Source: Chitinophagaceae bacterium (GTDB lineage: Bacteria; Bacteroidota; Bacteroidia; Chitinophagales; Chitinophagaceae). Taken from it: a stretch of 64,000 nt of DNA. The notes under the pieces were generated by a model that had not been told where the DNA came from, ran no database searches, and saw nothing but the letters and a program-made list of their open reading frames with translations. Shown here piece after piece: positions 1 through 7,981 of this stretch. The position numbers and the translations under genes were made by a program. The number at the start of each line of letters is the position of its first letter. Positions within the stretch are counted from its first letter, which is position 1. Location: contig JAMLHK010000010.1 of assembly GCA_023957155.1 (NCBI GenBank), forward strand, positions 62,001-126,000, given 5' to 3'.

Positions 1-290
1 GGGGAATATTTATTTTTATATTGCTTCGGACTGGTGTTTGGGCTTTTGGACGCGGGTAATTTTGGCTCCCGTTTCAGATCCGTTTGTAAACGTTTTTAAG
101 TACTTTTAAGTGTTTTTAAGTGCTTATAGTATTTAAGGTATCAGCAATTGGTGAGTTATGTGCCATTTAAGGCTTCAAAATATTTTAAAAGTTTGACATA
201 GTTTAAACCTAAATTACCCGGGTATGACTTCAAAGATTTCCCAAAGATCAATCATGAGCATCGTTGAGTTTTGACAGTTGTTTAGGTTGA
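1..290. other. No supported gene at left edge
   Basis: I see no convincing gene here. Forward frame 1 is open from the window edge to a TAA at 97-99 and could be the last 32 codons of a gene starting outside the window, but I recognise nothing in it. Positions about 94-140 hold an imperfect tandem array built on TTTTTAAGTGC-like units. Confidence 0.4.
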
Positions 291-604
291 GTTGCTATTA
301 CAAGCATATTATTACTCCTGTGCTGACAATGGAAATTTTAGGCAACAAGAAAGAAGCTCAGGGGAAGGAAAGCACCACCCAGAGATAGAGTTAAGGACTT
401 TACCAAAAAAAGCTGTTCCCTATGGAGACAGTTGTAAACTTACATTACAGAGTTTTGCCCAAGGCGACCTTTTAGGCAACCCAATTTCTTTTGATGGCAG
501 ACCATCGAATCAAGCTGTGCCTCTGAGTGGAATGCGAGGATATTTAATTGAAGAAACAGAAGAAAGAAAAATCTGTCTATAAATGGAAAGAGGAAATTTT
601 TCCG

Positions 605-1293
605 AAGCAGACCATGAACTATCTGCACTTTGGCGGATGACGACAACTCAAGAAGATTTACTGAGAGGTTAAAAAAATCTTTAAATCCTGATGCAGCATT
701 AAAGTTTGTGGACTTCCAAGAGTTAAACAAATTTGTAACTGAAAGTATCACTAATCCAGCGACACAGCAATTCCTTTTGATTTCTCTTTTACAGAACTAC
801 GACATTGATGCAATAAGCAGCGTTTCAAATATTTGGTAGATGGAATCAAGAAGGCAAACCCTTGATAAAAGATTTTGCTCCTTTTCGCTTTTCACTGCTT
901 AAAGGTTGACACTTTATTTCTATTCGGCTTGACAAGTGGTTTAATAGGAACGACCAACAAACAGAGTAGATTTAGAGTATCTCTATTACTTGCCATTTGG
1001 AAATATTTTACTGGCTGACAAGGTTCATAAAAATCTTGCGCCCGCTTTTACTTCAGGACTATCAAAGATTTATTACAGGGCCAGAACTAAAAGAAGATTT
1101 AAAAAATATTGTCCTTATCTCAATACTTTGGAAATTGAAGAGAAGAAAGTTTAAAAATGTTCCACCAATTATAGACTCTTCCAATTGCTTTCCAACTTTG
1201 GAAGAATTTTCAGCTATCCTCAAAAAAGTGCCAATGGTGTATTACGGAGTGGATAGAATGAAAGAGAAATTCAGTAATAAAAAAACAATTTAA
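605..1293 (+). pseudogene. Frameshifted remnant of a hypothetical protein
   Basis: No single frame is open for more than about 100 codons, yet protein-like segments appear in successive frames in the right order. One is a charged stretch at 630-839. The next, at about 905-1050, reads like GLTSGLIG, then RPTNRVDLEYLYYLPFG, then LLADKVHKNLAP. The last, at about 1060-1120, is YQRFITGPELKEDLKNI. From memory of unnamed bacterial proteins, the order 'TNRVDL-YLYYLPF-DK-H-NLAP-GPELK-DLK' recurs as one block, so I infer a single decayed gene with at least three frameshifts. The function is unknown. The stretch 290-600 may be an even more decayed 5' part. Sequencing error is a less likely explanation, because nearly all genes elsewhere in the window are intact. 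Confidence 0.4.
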
Positions 1294-1294
1294 A

Positions 1295-1732
1295 ATGAAA
1301 CAAATACTTATCCTGTTTTCAGCACTCTTATTTCTTTCTTCATTTTCAAATACAAAAGAAGAATACAGTTTAACAATTGAAGTAGAAAACTTACGCAATT
1401 CAAAAGGTGTTTTACAAGTAGCTTTATACAACAAAGACGGCTCAATACCTGATGAACAGTACAAAAACTATTACAAAATTCAGACTACAAATATTGAGAG
1501 CGGAAAAGCCGAGATTACTTTTAAAAATCTCCCGAAAGGAAAATATGCTATAAACATTTTGCACGATGAAAACAAAAATGGCAAAATTGACAAAGGGTTA
1601 ATCTTGCCCAAAGAGGGAATTGGCTTTTCATACTATTCATCTATAGGATTAACCAATCGTCCTAATTTTAAAAAAGCAAGTTTTGATTTGTTTCAAGACA
1701 AAGAAATTAAAGTAAAAGTGATTTATATGTAA
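1295..1732 (+). CDS. DUF2141 domain secreted protein
   Basis: This is a 145-residue protein with an N-terminal signal peptide (MKQILILFSALLFLSSFS). The mature part matches the DUF2141 pattern. It has an opening strand around LTIEVENLRNSKGVLQVALY, then a turn FKNLPKGKYAINILHDENKNGK, and a short PKEGIGFS motif near residues 110-117. These are small all-beta proteins of unknown role, predicted to be exported. The length is normal for the family. It is the only intact gene in the first 3 kb, and it is followed directly by long inverted repeats, an arrangement reminiscent of a mobile cassette. The identification rests on motif recognition and the function is not known. Confidence 0.85.
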   Translation: MKQILILFSALLFLSSFSNTKEEYSLTIEVENLRNSKGVLQVALYNKDGSIPDEQYKNYYKIQTTNIESGKAEITFKNLPKGKYAINILHDENKNGKIDKGLILPKEGIGFSYYSSIGLTNRPNFKKASFDLFQDKEIKVKVIYM

Positions 1733-1742
1733 GCCAAGCATA

Positions 1743-1809
1743 GGTGAAAGCACATTTGCAAGCCGCACAAGTCCGAGCTCAGACCAAAGCTTGCAAAAGA
1801 GCTTTCACC
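1743..1809. repeat. Long inverted repeat (21-nt arms)
   Basis: The arms at 1743-1763 and 1789-1809 are reverse complements at 19 of 21 positions, separated by 25 nt. The element starts 10 nt after the DUF2141 stop codon. There is no T-tract after it, so it is not a classical terminator. It could be a mobile-cassette recombination site or a REP-like element. Confidence 0.75.
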
Positions 1810-1940
1810 TCTCCAACGCTGACAAAGATTGAATTAAAAAAATCCTTCCCTTCAAAAATAAAAAAATACACAACCACACAGACCAATACGACAAAGGCAG
1901 AGAAAGATAGTATTTACAATAGTTTGCAAGGACATCGGAC

Positions 1941-2108
1941 AAGAACCACTGGCTATAACATCGGTTTTGCAAGATAGCGGGCGAAGTGCTTCGTTTGAAA
2001 TTTTTTGCTATATTTGAACTTTGTTGCTTCGATTGAGCGTTAGTACAAGTAATCCGTTCCCTCGCAAAGCCGATAGCCGTTAGCGGCTATAATTCAAACA
2101 GTTCTTGG
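1941..2108. repeat. attC-like imperfect inverted repeat with palindromic core
   Basis: The segment at 1950-1973 (GGCTATAACATCGGTTTTGC and following bases) is an imperfect reverse complement of 2061-2078. The outer AAGAAC at 1941-1946 mirrors GTTCTT at 2101-2106. On the right side lies a perfect 7-bp palindrome ATAGCCG-TTAG-CGGCTAT at 2073-2090. The whole could fold into one long hairpin of about 170 nt, in the manner of integron attC sites or of the intergenic hairpins I associate with Bacteroidota cassettes. No integrase is in the window and the core does not strictly match the attC GTTRRRY box, so the assignment is tentative. Confidence 0.45.
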
Positions 2109-2155
2109 CTCGCAAACCATAAACGTAAGACCGAAAAATTCATTAATTTTACTGT

Positions 2156-2510
2156 CATGGCAATGTTAACACGATATACTACCTTCAAAAGCCTGAAGCA
2201 AAATTCCTCCTCAAGGGTAAAAAGTCTGTTAATACTAAAACTCTGGCAGTGGCAGAAGTAGAGGCATTTTTTCAGTTGCTAAACAAGAAAAAACCAAAAA
2301 GCTTAAAAGTAAGTGAAAGAAAACTTAACTGAAGACATTCTACGAGTCTGCTAAATTCTTAATAAAAACGCTGTTCAGTATTTAATTGTCGGCGGTACAG
2401 CAGTAGCCTTTCATGGATATTTCAGATGGTCGCAAAATTCTTCTGGCAACCCGGCAGACCCGAACAGCAACTTGAACTTTTGGATACGAAAACATTTGAC
2501 ACGGGGCTGA
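2156..2510 (+). pseudogene. Decayed nucleotidyltransferase (toxin-type) gene remnant
   Basis: Two protein-like pieces lie in different frames. The first, ending at the TGA at 2330-2332, contains KTLAVAEVEAFFQLL and KKKPKSLKVSERKL. The second, from about 2358 to the TGA at 2508-2510, reads NKNAVQYLIVGGTAVAFHGY and then PADPNSNLNFW. The GG-T-A-FHG strand followed by an acidic/aromatic motif is the start of the nucleotidyltransferase fold used by MNT/AbiEii-like enzymes. The catalytic DxD position appears as NLN, and the rest of the domain is missing. A frameshift near 2350 separates the two pieces. I infer a dead relic of a nucleotidyltransferase gene, possibly from a toxin-antitoxin pair. Confidence 0.5.
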
Positions 2511-3124
2511 CGCAACTGCATTATAGACGAAAGAAACAGGAGTAGCGCATAAAACAACCCGTCAGATAACACTTTATTCAATGAGAGAAATAATGGTTGC
2601 CACCCAATATTACCTTTTATTTATCTCACATCCGATTGCCGGGCTGCAACAGCGCCTGCACACCGGCATTACCATACATCAACAGCCTGATGGAAAAGCC
2701 ACGAAGAATCATGTACAATGATCGCCCAATACCTATAATGATTGATAAGCAAAAACCCTTATCGTTTAAATTCCACCGAAAAACGAAACAAACAACCTGC
2801 CTGACGAATAAAGTTTCAAACAGGCAAAATCCGCAGCATCTTTACATCAGAATCATTAGGATAGATGATCACGAGCTAAAAATAAATAAGGTTGTTGAAT
2901 ACCTCCCAATCCTGCGGATTTTAACGGACGGAAATCACACAGATATTGGAATAAAAAACCGGTCGCTACAGACCGGCTTTTTATTTTAAGATGGTCTTAC
3001 CGTTGGTAGGGGCCTTTCAAAGATATTCCTGTCATTGCTGTCAATTTCCTTCGGTTACTTTTCGAGAATGGGAATATCTGTCTTCTACGCGGGGATATAT
3101 ATGATGGTCAGCCCGGATGTTTTA
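2511..3124. other. No supported gene; terminator only
   Basis: A 130-codon open frame at 2597-2989 starts with TTG, has no recognisable motif and runs through a clear terminator hairpin, so I do not accept it as a gene. Otherwise I see nothing in this stretch. Confidence 0.6.
2959..2985 (+). terminator. Rho-independent terminator
   Basis: A perfect 6-bp stem CCGGTC/GACCGG with loop GCTACA is followed by CTTTTTATTTT and preceded by an A-tract, so it may act in both directions. No intact gene ends directly upstream, which suggests the gene it once served has decayed. Confidence 0.75.
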
Positions 3125-3132
3125 TAACTTTG
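3125..3132 (+). promoter_or_regulatory. Bacteroidota -7 box TAACTTTG
   Basis: This exactly matches the Bacteroidota -7 consensus TAnnTTTG. It lies upstream of the preferred ATG at 3165 but inside the longest possible reading frame, so it argues for the later start. No clear TTG -33 element was seen. Confidence 0.5.
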
Positions 3133-3164
3133 AGAAACAAATGAAATGGATGATGGAAGAACTT

Positions 3165-3878
3165 ATGAATACTAAGGTGGGAGAACTTGCCGTGAAAAAT
3201 TATGCTTTTATTCAATTGTTTATACAAAACGAAATTGATTTTTATTGTCGTCACGACCTGACTTTAAAGGAAGCGATATCGGAAGCCGGAGCGAATATTG
3301 ATGTTATCCGTAACGGATTGATGGAGATAGAAAAGCAGCCGGTCCGGAGCTTCGAGGTGAAAGTGGAGAGCTGGCCCCTGGATCTGCTGGCGGATTATAT
3401 TGAAAAAACCCACCACCGCTATACAGAGAAAACAACAATGACATTGAAAGGTATGGTGGAACGTTACCTGGCGGATCAGCCCCGCAACGAGGAGCCTGTC
3501 AAACTGTTTCAGCCTTTGTTGATAAAGTTGACAGGTGCAATGGCGGTACACATGAAAAAAGAAGAATTGACCTTCTTCCCGGTGATCCGGAAAATGGCGG
3601 CAAGCCGGGGGAAAACTGATGGGGCGCCGGTTAAACCGCTGAACAATTCCATAACTATGTTTGTTCATGAACACGACCAGCAGCGCGACAGCCTGGTGGA
3701 GATTCGAAAAATTTTCAAATCCTATACCCTACAGGCCGACGACGATAAAGCATTGCTTGGCATCATGCTGCTGATGAAGGACCTGGACAGGGATCTTGCG
3801 CACCATTTGCACCTGGAAAATAACATCCTGTTCCCTGAAGCGCTCAGGCAACAGCAAATGTCCCCAACCGTGGAATAA
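3165..3878 (+). CDS. RIC-family di-iron protein (YtfE/ScdA-like)
   Basis: This 237-residue protein belongs to the 'repair of iron centres' family, which helps restore Fe-S clusters damaged by nitric oxide or oxidants. The N-terminal ScdA-type segment runs VGELAVKNYAFIQLF...IDFYC. The hemerythrin-like four-helix part supplies the usual di-iron ligand motifs: YIEKTHHRY, VHMKKEELTFFP, VHEHDQQRDSL and HHLHLENNILFPEAL. The start at 3165 is chosen because family members begin with a short M-x-T-V-G-E-like leader and because a TAnnTTTG box lies just upstream; 3117, 3141, 3150 and 3153 are alternative starts. One oddity is that the double cysteine (CCGG) usual at the N-terminal motif is reduced to a single Cys (YCRH). 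It appears to be transcribed alone. Confidence 0.88.
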   Translation: MNTKVGELAVKNYAFIQLFIQNEIDFYCRHDLTLKEAISEAGANIDVIRNGLMEIEKQPVRSFEVKVESWPLDLLADYIEKTHHRYTEKTTMTLKGMVERYLADQPRNEEPVKLFQPLLIKLTGAMAVHMKKEELTFFPVIRKMAASRGKTDGAPVKPLNNSITMFVHEHDQQRDSLVEIRKIFKSYTLQADDDKALLGIMLLMKDLDRDLAHHLHLENNILFPEALRQQQMSPTVE

Positions 3879-3969
3879 GCTGGAAATTAATTCATGAATC
3901 ACCAGGTCTGCCCGGGAGATTTTCCTCCCGTTGAAAGGCTGCGGGATAGCAGCAGAAAGCCCGGTGAGG

Positions 3970-4152
3970 CTACTTGCGCTGCTTTGTGCCGGACTTGGCG
4001 CGGATAGCCCGGACAGTTGCCCGGTATAGCCACCTGGCCGACAGCCCCTGATCCTCAATCGTTTTTTTGAACTTAGTAATTTCCTCCGGTTGGAAAAACC
4101 CTTTACTTTTAGGTTTTGAGCGTGAAGCGTTACCGATGGTGTTTAAGAACAT
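3970..4152 (-). CDS. Small basic hypothetical protein
   Basis: This 60-residue reverse-strand frame has protein-like composition (FFQPEEITKFKKTIEDQ, then LSARWLYRATVRAI, then a basic KSGTKQRK tail). Its codon choice resembles the neighbouring genes. It is divergent from, and overlaps by 17 bp, the start of the DUF3810 gene. I do not recognise the family. It may be a real small gene or a shadow, and the overlap with the neighbour's first codons lowers confidence. Confidence 0.35.
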   Translation of the reverse strand: MFLNTIGNASRSKPKSKGFFQPEEITKFKKTIEDQGLSARWLYRATVRAIRAKSGTKQRK

Positions 4153-5248
4153 AAAAATTAACCGGCGGGATATTATAACGATCCTCGTCCTGGGTGTGCT
4201 TGCGGCCGGCATACGGGTAATGGCTGCCTTCCCGGCTATAGTGGAGCTGGTTTACAGCACGGGGATCTATCCTTATATCAGCGCATTTTTGCGTAAGTTG
4301 TCGGGCGTGCTGCCTTTCAGTATGGGCGATCTATTGTACGCTTTGCTGATTTTATATGTGTTGTGGAGAACGGTTAAAAAGCTAAGGCAGGCTATCCGGC
4401 GGCCCCGCGGGGAGCGGCAGTGGCGGCTGTCAAATCGCCTCTGGATAAGGGTGGTCAATGGTGTGTTGCTGGTATATATTGCTTTTAACGGTCTGTGGGG
4501 GCTGAATTACAACCGGTTGGGGATCCATTACCAGTTGGATTTTGAACGCGGACGCTATTCAAAAGAAGACCTGGTTCTTCTGAACGAATTGTTGCTGGAG
4601 CAGGTGAATCAATGTAAGGAATCGGTGATCCGCGGTGGTAACGGTTACGGCTCCACGAAGGAAATACGGATGCAAACGAAAAAGATATTCCATGAGGTTG
4701 CCGGGAAATATGCTTTTCTTCAATATAAGAATGCTTCGGTAAAATCTTCATTGTTTAATGTATTGGGAAATTATTTGGGATACTCGGGCTATTATAATCC
4801 TTTTACCGGTGAGGCGCAGGTGAATACGGATCTTCCTCTTTTTCTTCAGCCCTTTGTAGCCTGTCATGAAGTGGCCCACCAGTTGGGGTATGCGAAGGAA
4901 AATGAAGCCAATTTTGCGGGTTATATTACGGCTACCGCTTCGGGAGATCCTTTATTCAGCTATGCGGCTTATTTCGACTTATTCCTGTATGCCAATCGTG
5001 TGCTCTACCGGGTGGATTCCACGGCGGCGAAAGACCTTAAAGCATTGCTGCACCCGGAGGTACAAAAAGACATAGCGGAATTGAAGGCTTATTATAGAAA
5101 ATATGAAAGCCCTTTGGGGGGCGTCTTTGACTGGGTGTATGGAAAATATCTCAAGGCTAATCAGCAGCCGAAGGGGCTGGTTACGTATAGTGAGGTAGTG
5201 GCGGATGTGATCGGCTGGTACAAGCGATACGGAAAGATCAGCGGATAG
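4136..5248 (+). CDS. DUF3810 domain membrane protein (HExxH metallopeptidase-like)
   Basis: This 370-residue protein starts with three predicted membrane segments: around residues 12-33, 55-75 (MGDLLYALLILYVLW) and 107-125. An extracytoplasmic domain follows, with the motif CHEVAHQLGYAKENEANF. The HExxH (H244-H248) and a downstream Glu (E257) fit a zinc-dependent gluzincin-like site. DUF3810 proteins are common in Bacteroidota and Firmicutes and their substrates are unknown. The ATG at 4136 is chosen over a TTG at 4067 because it opens directly into a basic stretch and the first membrane helix. The gene stands alone, followed by a low-complexity spacer. Confidence 0.88.
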   Translation: MVFKNIKINRRDIITILVLGVLAAGIRVMAAFPAIVELVYSTGIYPYISAFLRKLSGVLPFSMGDLLYALLILYVLWRTVKKLRQAIRRPRGERQWRLSNRLWIRVVNGVLLVYIAFNGLWGLNYNRLGIHYQLDFERGRYSKEDLVLLNELLLEQVNQCKESVIRGGNGYGSTKEIRMQTKKIFHEVAGKYAFLQYKNASVKSSLFNVLGNYLGYSGYYNPFTGEAQVNTDLPLFLQPFVACHEVAHQLGYAKENEANFAGYITATASGDPLFSYAAYFDLFLYANRVLYRVDSTAAKDLKALLHPEVQKDIAELKAYYRKYESPLGGVFDWVYGKYLKANQQPKGLVTYSEVVADVIGWYKRYGKISG

Positions 5249-5299
5249 ATGCGATCGGGTGGCTTTTGAGATGACCCTAAAAAGTACGCCTTTTGTAAT

Positions 5300-5525
5300 G
5301 GAGAAACGATAACTTTATAATGTGGAAATTTGAAAATTTGAAAATTTGAAAATGTGGTCCCGAATGTTCGGGATGTGGAAATGTGATAATGTGGAAATGC
5401 CGGTAGGTATGAGGTATCAGGCTGTAGGCATGAACACCAAACAACCTGTAACCTGTAACCTGAAACCTGCAACCTGAAACCCGAGACCTGCAACCTATAA
5501 CCTGCACCCTCAAACTTCAAACATT
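5300..5525. repeat. Low-complexity intergenic repeats
   Basis: Positions 5325-5400 consist of AAATTTGAAAATTTG and ATGTGGAAATG-like units with a short CCCGAATGTTCGGG palindrome. Positions 5440-5520 consist of degenerate units of about 7 nt, such as AACCTGTAACCTGAAACCTG. Similar composition recurs at 32380-32633, 34430-34552 and 40890-40950. The units are contiguous without unique spacers, so this is not a CRISPR array. Confidence 0.8.
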
Positions 5526-5530
5526 TTTTT

Positions 5531-6700
5531 ATGAAAAAAATCTTGTACTGCCTGTCTGTTTTTATTTTTTCAGGAATCTTTGTGAATGCCCAGTCGGGAA
5601 AGTTTAATGGGCTGGACATGAATATGGGGAATCTTTTCCGGTTGTCGGATGCGAAGACCCGTTCTATCAGTCCGGAAAATTTTACCGGTGAAAAGGGAAA
5701 AGGAGGGATGGCTGATCCGGGTGCAAAGGATGATAAACTGAATAAGGCGAATGCTGCTAATGCCGCACGGGATCTGGGTCAGGGCTGGAAGGTGAATCCT
5801 TACATTATTATTAAACCCGGGGAAACGATTACCATCGCCGATATAGACGGTCCCGGCGCTATTCAGCATATCTGGATGACGCCCGCCGGCGTATGGCGTA
5901 ATACCATAATCAGGATGTATTGGGATGATGAGAGGGAGGCCTCGGTGGAGTGCCCTGTAGGCGATTTCTTCGGTATGGGTTGGGGCGAGTATGCGCATCT
6001 GAATTCCCTGGCTGTGTGTGTGAACCCCGGCAGCGCTTTTAACTGCTACTGGACAATGCCCTTTAGGAAAAAATGTAAGATTACGATGGAAAACATAGAT
6101 GCCAAAAATATGGTATTGTATTACCAGATAGATTATACCTTGACGGAAGTGCCGGACGATGCGGCTTATTTTCATGCCCAGTTTCGCCGGGCCAATACCA
6201 ATATGACTTCCGATTATACGATCGTGGACGGGATTAAGGGTAAAGGACAGTATGTTGGGGTGTACTTAGCCTGGGGGGTAAAAAATAATGGCTGGTGGGG
6301 AGAAGGAGAGATCAAGTTTTTTATGGATGGAGATACCCAATTTCCAACGATCTGCGGTACGGGCACAGAGGATTATTTTTGCGGCTCCTATAATTTTGAG
6401 AACAAGGTAAAACATGAATACGAGGTGTTCACTACTCCCTACTCGGGTTTATTACAGGTGATAAAGCCGGACGGACTATACAAAACGCAGCAACGCTTTG
6501 GCCTGTATCGCTGGCATATCATGGATCCGATCCGGTTTGAAAAAGATCTGAAAGTAACGATACAGGACCTGGGCTGGCGCAGTGAAGGCAGGTACCTGGC
6601 CCAGCGTTCGGATATAGCTTCCGTAGTATTCTGGTATCAGCGGGAACCTCATGCACATTTTCCCAAATTACCGGCTAAGGACGAACTGGAGGTTAATTAG
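5531..6700 (+). CDS. Glycoside hydrolase family 172 (DUF2961) protein
   Basis: This 389-residue exported protein has signal peptide MKKILYCLSVFIFSGIFVNA. The mature part carries DUF2961 features: GPGAIQHIWMTP, then CPVGDFFGMGWG, a strand around NCYWTMPF, and the signature CGTGTEDYFCGSYNF with E280 in TGTEDY. DUF2961 was renamed GH172; characterised members act on fructofuranosides or arabinofuranosides and assemble as trimers or hexamers. The exact sugar cannot be read from sequence. It is followed by an exported Gfo/Idh/MocA oxidoreductase and an exported esterase on the same strand, so a periplasmic sugar-processing role is likely. Confidence 0.92.
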   Translation: MKKILYCLSVFIFSGIFVNAQSGKFNGLDMNMGNLFRLSDAKTRSISPENFTGEKGKGGMADPGAKDDKLNKANAANAARDLGQGWKVNPYIIIKPGETITIADIDGPGAIQHIWMTPAGVWRNTIIRMYWDDEREASVECPVGDFFGMGWGEYAHLNSLAVCVNPGSAFNCYWTMPFRKKCKITMENIDAKNMVLYYQIDYTLTEVPDDAAYFHAQFRRANTNMTSDYTIVDGIKGKGQYVGVYLAWGVKNNGWWGEGEIKFFMDGDTQFPTICGTGTEDYFCGSYNFENKVKHEYEVFTTPYSGLLQVIKPDGLYKTQQRFGLYRWHIMDPIRFEKDLKVTIQDLGWRSEGRYLAQRSDIASVVFWYQREPHAHFPKLPAKDELEVN

Positions 6701-6777
6701 TTAGGCGTTTGGAGTCTGAGAATTAGTCGTTTTTAGTTTTTTGTGAGTTGATATTTGCCATGTATTAAAATGAAAAA

Positions 6778-7884
6778 ATGAATGTTACGTATTGGATTCT
6801 TTGTTTCCTGACGGGGATGGCAGTTAGCCTGTCTGTGGTGGCACAGGAAGAAAAAGTTCGGGTAGCCGTTGCCGGGGTATCGCACGACCATTCGGGTTGG
6901 ATATTGAGAAACCTCCAGCAAAAAGATATTTCCGTCGTAGGAATATTTGACAAAGACCCGCAATTATTGCAGCAAAAAGCCGGGCGATACGGAATAGACA
7001 AAAAACTGCTGTACAATAGTTTGGAAGAGATGCTGGATAAGGTGAAACCTCAGGCGGTTACGGCCTTCGGGTCTATCTACGACCATCTTTCTATAGTACA
7101 GGCCTGTGCCCCCAGGGGAATCCACGTGATGGTAGAGAAGCCCCTGGCGGTTAGCGTGGATCATGCGCTTGAAATGGATTCCCTGGCTCGTTTGTACAAC
7201 ATCCATTTGCTTACGAATTATGAAACTTCCTGGTATCCTGCCACGGCAAAAGCCTATCAGTTGATATACGACAGCAGTTATACCGGTGGTTTGCGAAAAG
7301 CGGTTTTCCATCACGGGCATGAGGGACCGGTAGAGATTGGAACCAGCAGGGCTTTTTTGAGCTGGCTCACCGACCCGGTACTGAATGGCGGTGGCGCCGT
7401 GATTGATTTTGGTTGTTATGGCGCCAATCTGATGACCTGGCTGATGAAAGGACAACAACCGGTATCGGTTACCGCGGTTACCCGGCAATTTAAGCCGGAT
7501 GTATATCCTAAAGTAGATGACGAGGCCACGATCATCCTTACTTACCCCGAAGCCCAGGCGATCCTGGAAGCATCGTGGAACTGGCCTTTCAATAGAAAAG
7601 ACATGGAATTATACGGTACTACGGGATATATATTTACCATCAATGCAAAGGATATGCGTATCAGAAGGAAAGAGGATAAGACCGAGCAGTTGCGGACTTA
7701 TAGTGCGGAAGATATCCCGGTGTACGAAAATCCTTTCAGCTACCTGGCGGATGTGGTGAGAGGGAAAATTAATGTGAAAGCAGACGGACTTTATGCCCTG
7801 TCCAATAATATTACGGTGGTACGCATCTTAGAAGCGGCAAAAAAATCGGCTGCAACGGGCCGGACTGTTTTTTTAAAAGAATAG
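6778..7884 (+). CDS. Exported Gfo/Idh/MocA family oxidoreductase
   Basis: This 368-residue protein has an N-terminal hydrophobic signal (MNVTYWILCFLTGMAVSLSVVA), then a Rossmann strand VRVAVAGVSHDHSGWIL, the family motif VMVEKPLAVSVDHAL, and the C-terminal beta-sheet domain starting near residue 130 (GGAVIDFGCYGANLMTWLM). Members are NAD(P)-dependent sugar dehydrogenases or sugar-modifying enzymes. The nucleotide loop is GVSHDH rather than a classic GxGxxG, which is common in the family. It lies 77 bp after the GH172 gene and 97 bp before the esterase gene, in a likely sugar-use cluster. The start at 6778 is preferred because the ATG at 6770 runs into a stop after three codons. Confidence 0.88.
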   Translation: MNVTYWILCFLTGMAVSLSVVAQEEKVRVAVAGVSHDHSGWILRNLQQKDISVVGIFDKDPQLLQQKAGRYGIDKKLLYNSLEEMLDKVKPQAVTAFGSIYDHLSIVQACAPRGIHVMVEKPLAVSVDHALEMDSLARLYNIHLLTNYETSWYPATAKAYQLIYDSSYTGGLRKAVFHHGHEGPVEIGTSRAFLSWLTDPVLNGGGAVIDFGCYGANLMTWLMKGQQPVSVTAVTRQFKPDVYPKVDDEATIILTYPEAQAILEASWNWPFNRKDMELYGTTGYIFTINAKDMRIRRKEDKTEQLRTYSAEDIPVYENPFSYLADVVRGKINVKADGLYALSNNITVVRILEAAKKSAATGRTVFLKE

Positions 7885-7981
7885 GGTGGAAGTTTTTAGT
7901 TTTTGGTATGCGGGCTTGGAGTTGGTATCTTTAGCGCGAAACTTCCGAACGTCAAATTTCCAGGCTGTAAACTCAAATAGT

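Noticed and set aside
1744-1977. 77-codon forward frame
   Set aside because: It consists largely of the inverted repeat arms; the coding appearance is a by-product of the repeat.
2597-2989. 130-codon forward frame
   Set aside because: It starts with TTG, reads through a clear terminator hairpin at 2959-2985 and has no protein-like motif.
5440-5520. Possible CRISPR-like array
   Set aside because: Units are about 7 nt, degenerate and contiguous, with no unique spacers and no cas genes.
5161-5619. 152-codon reverse frame
   Set aside because: It is mostly translated low-complexity spacer between two well-supported genes.
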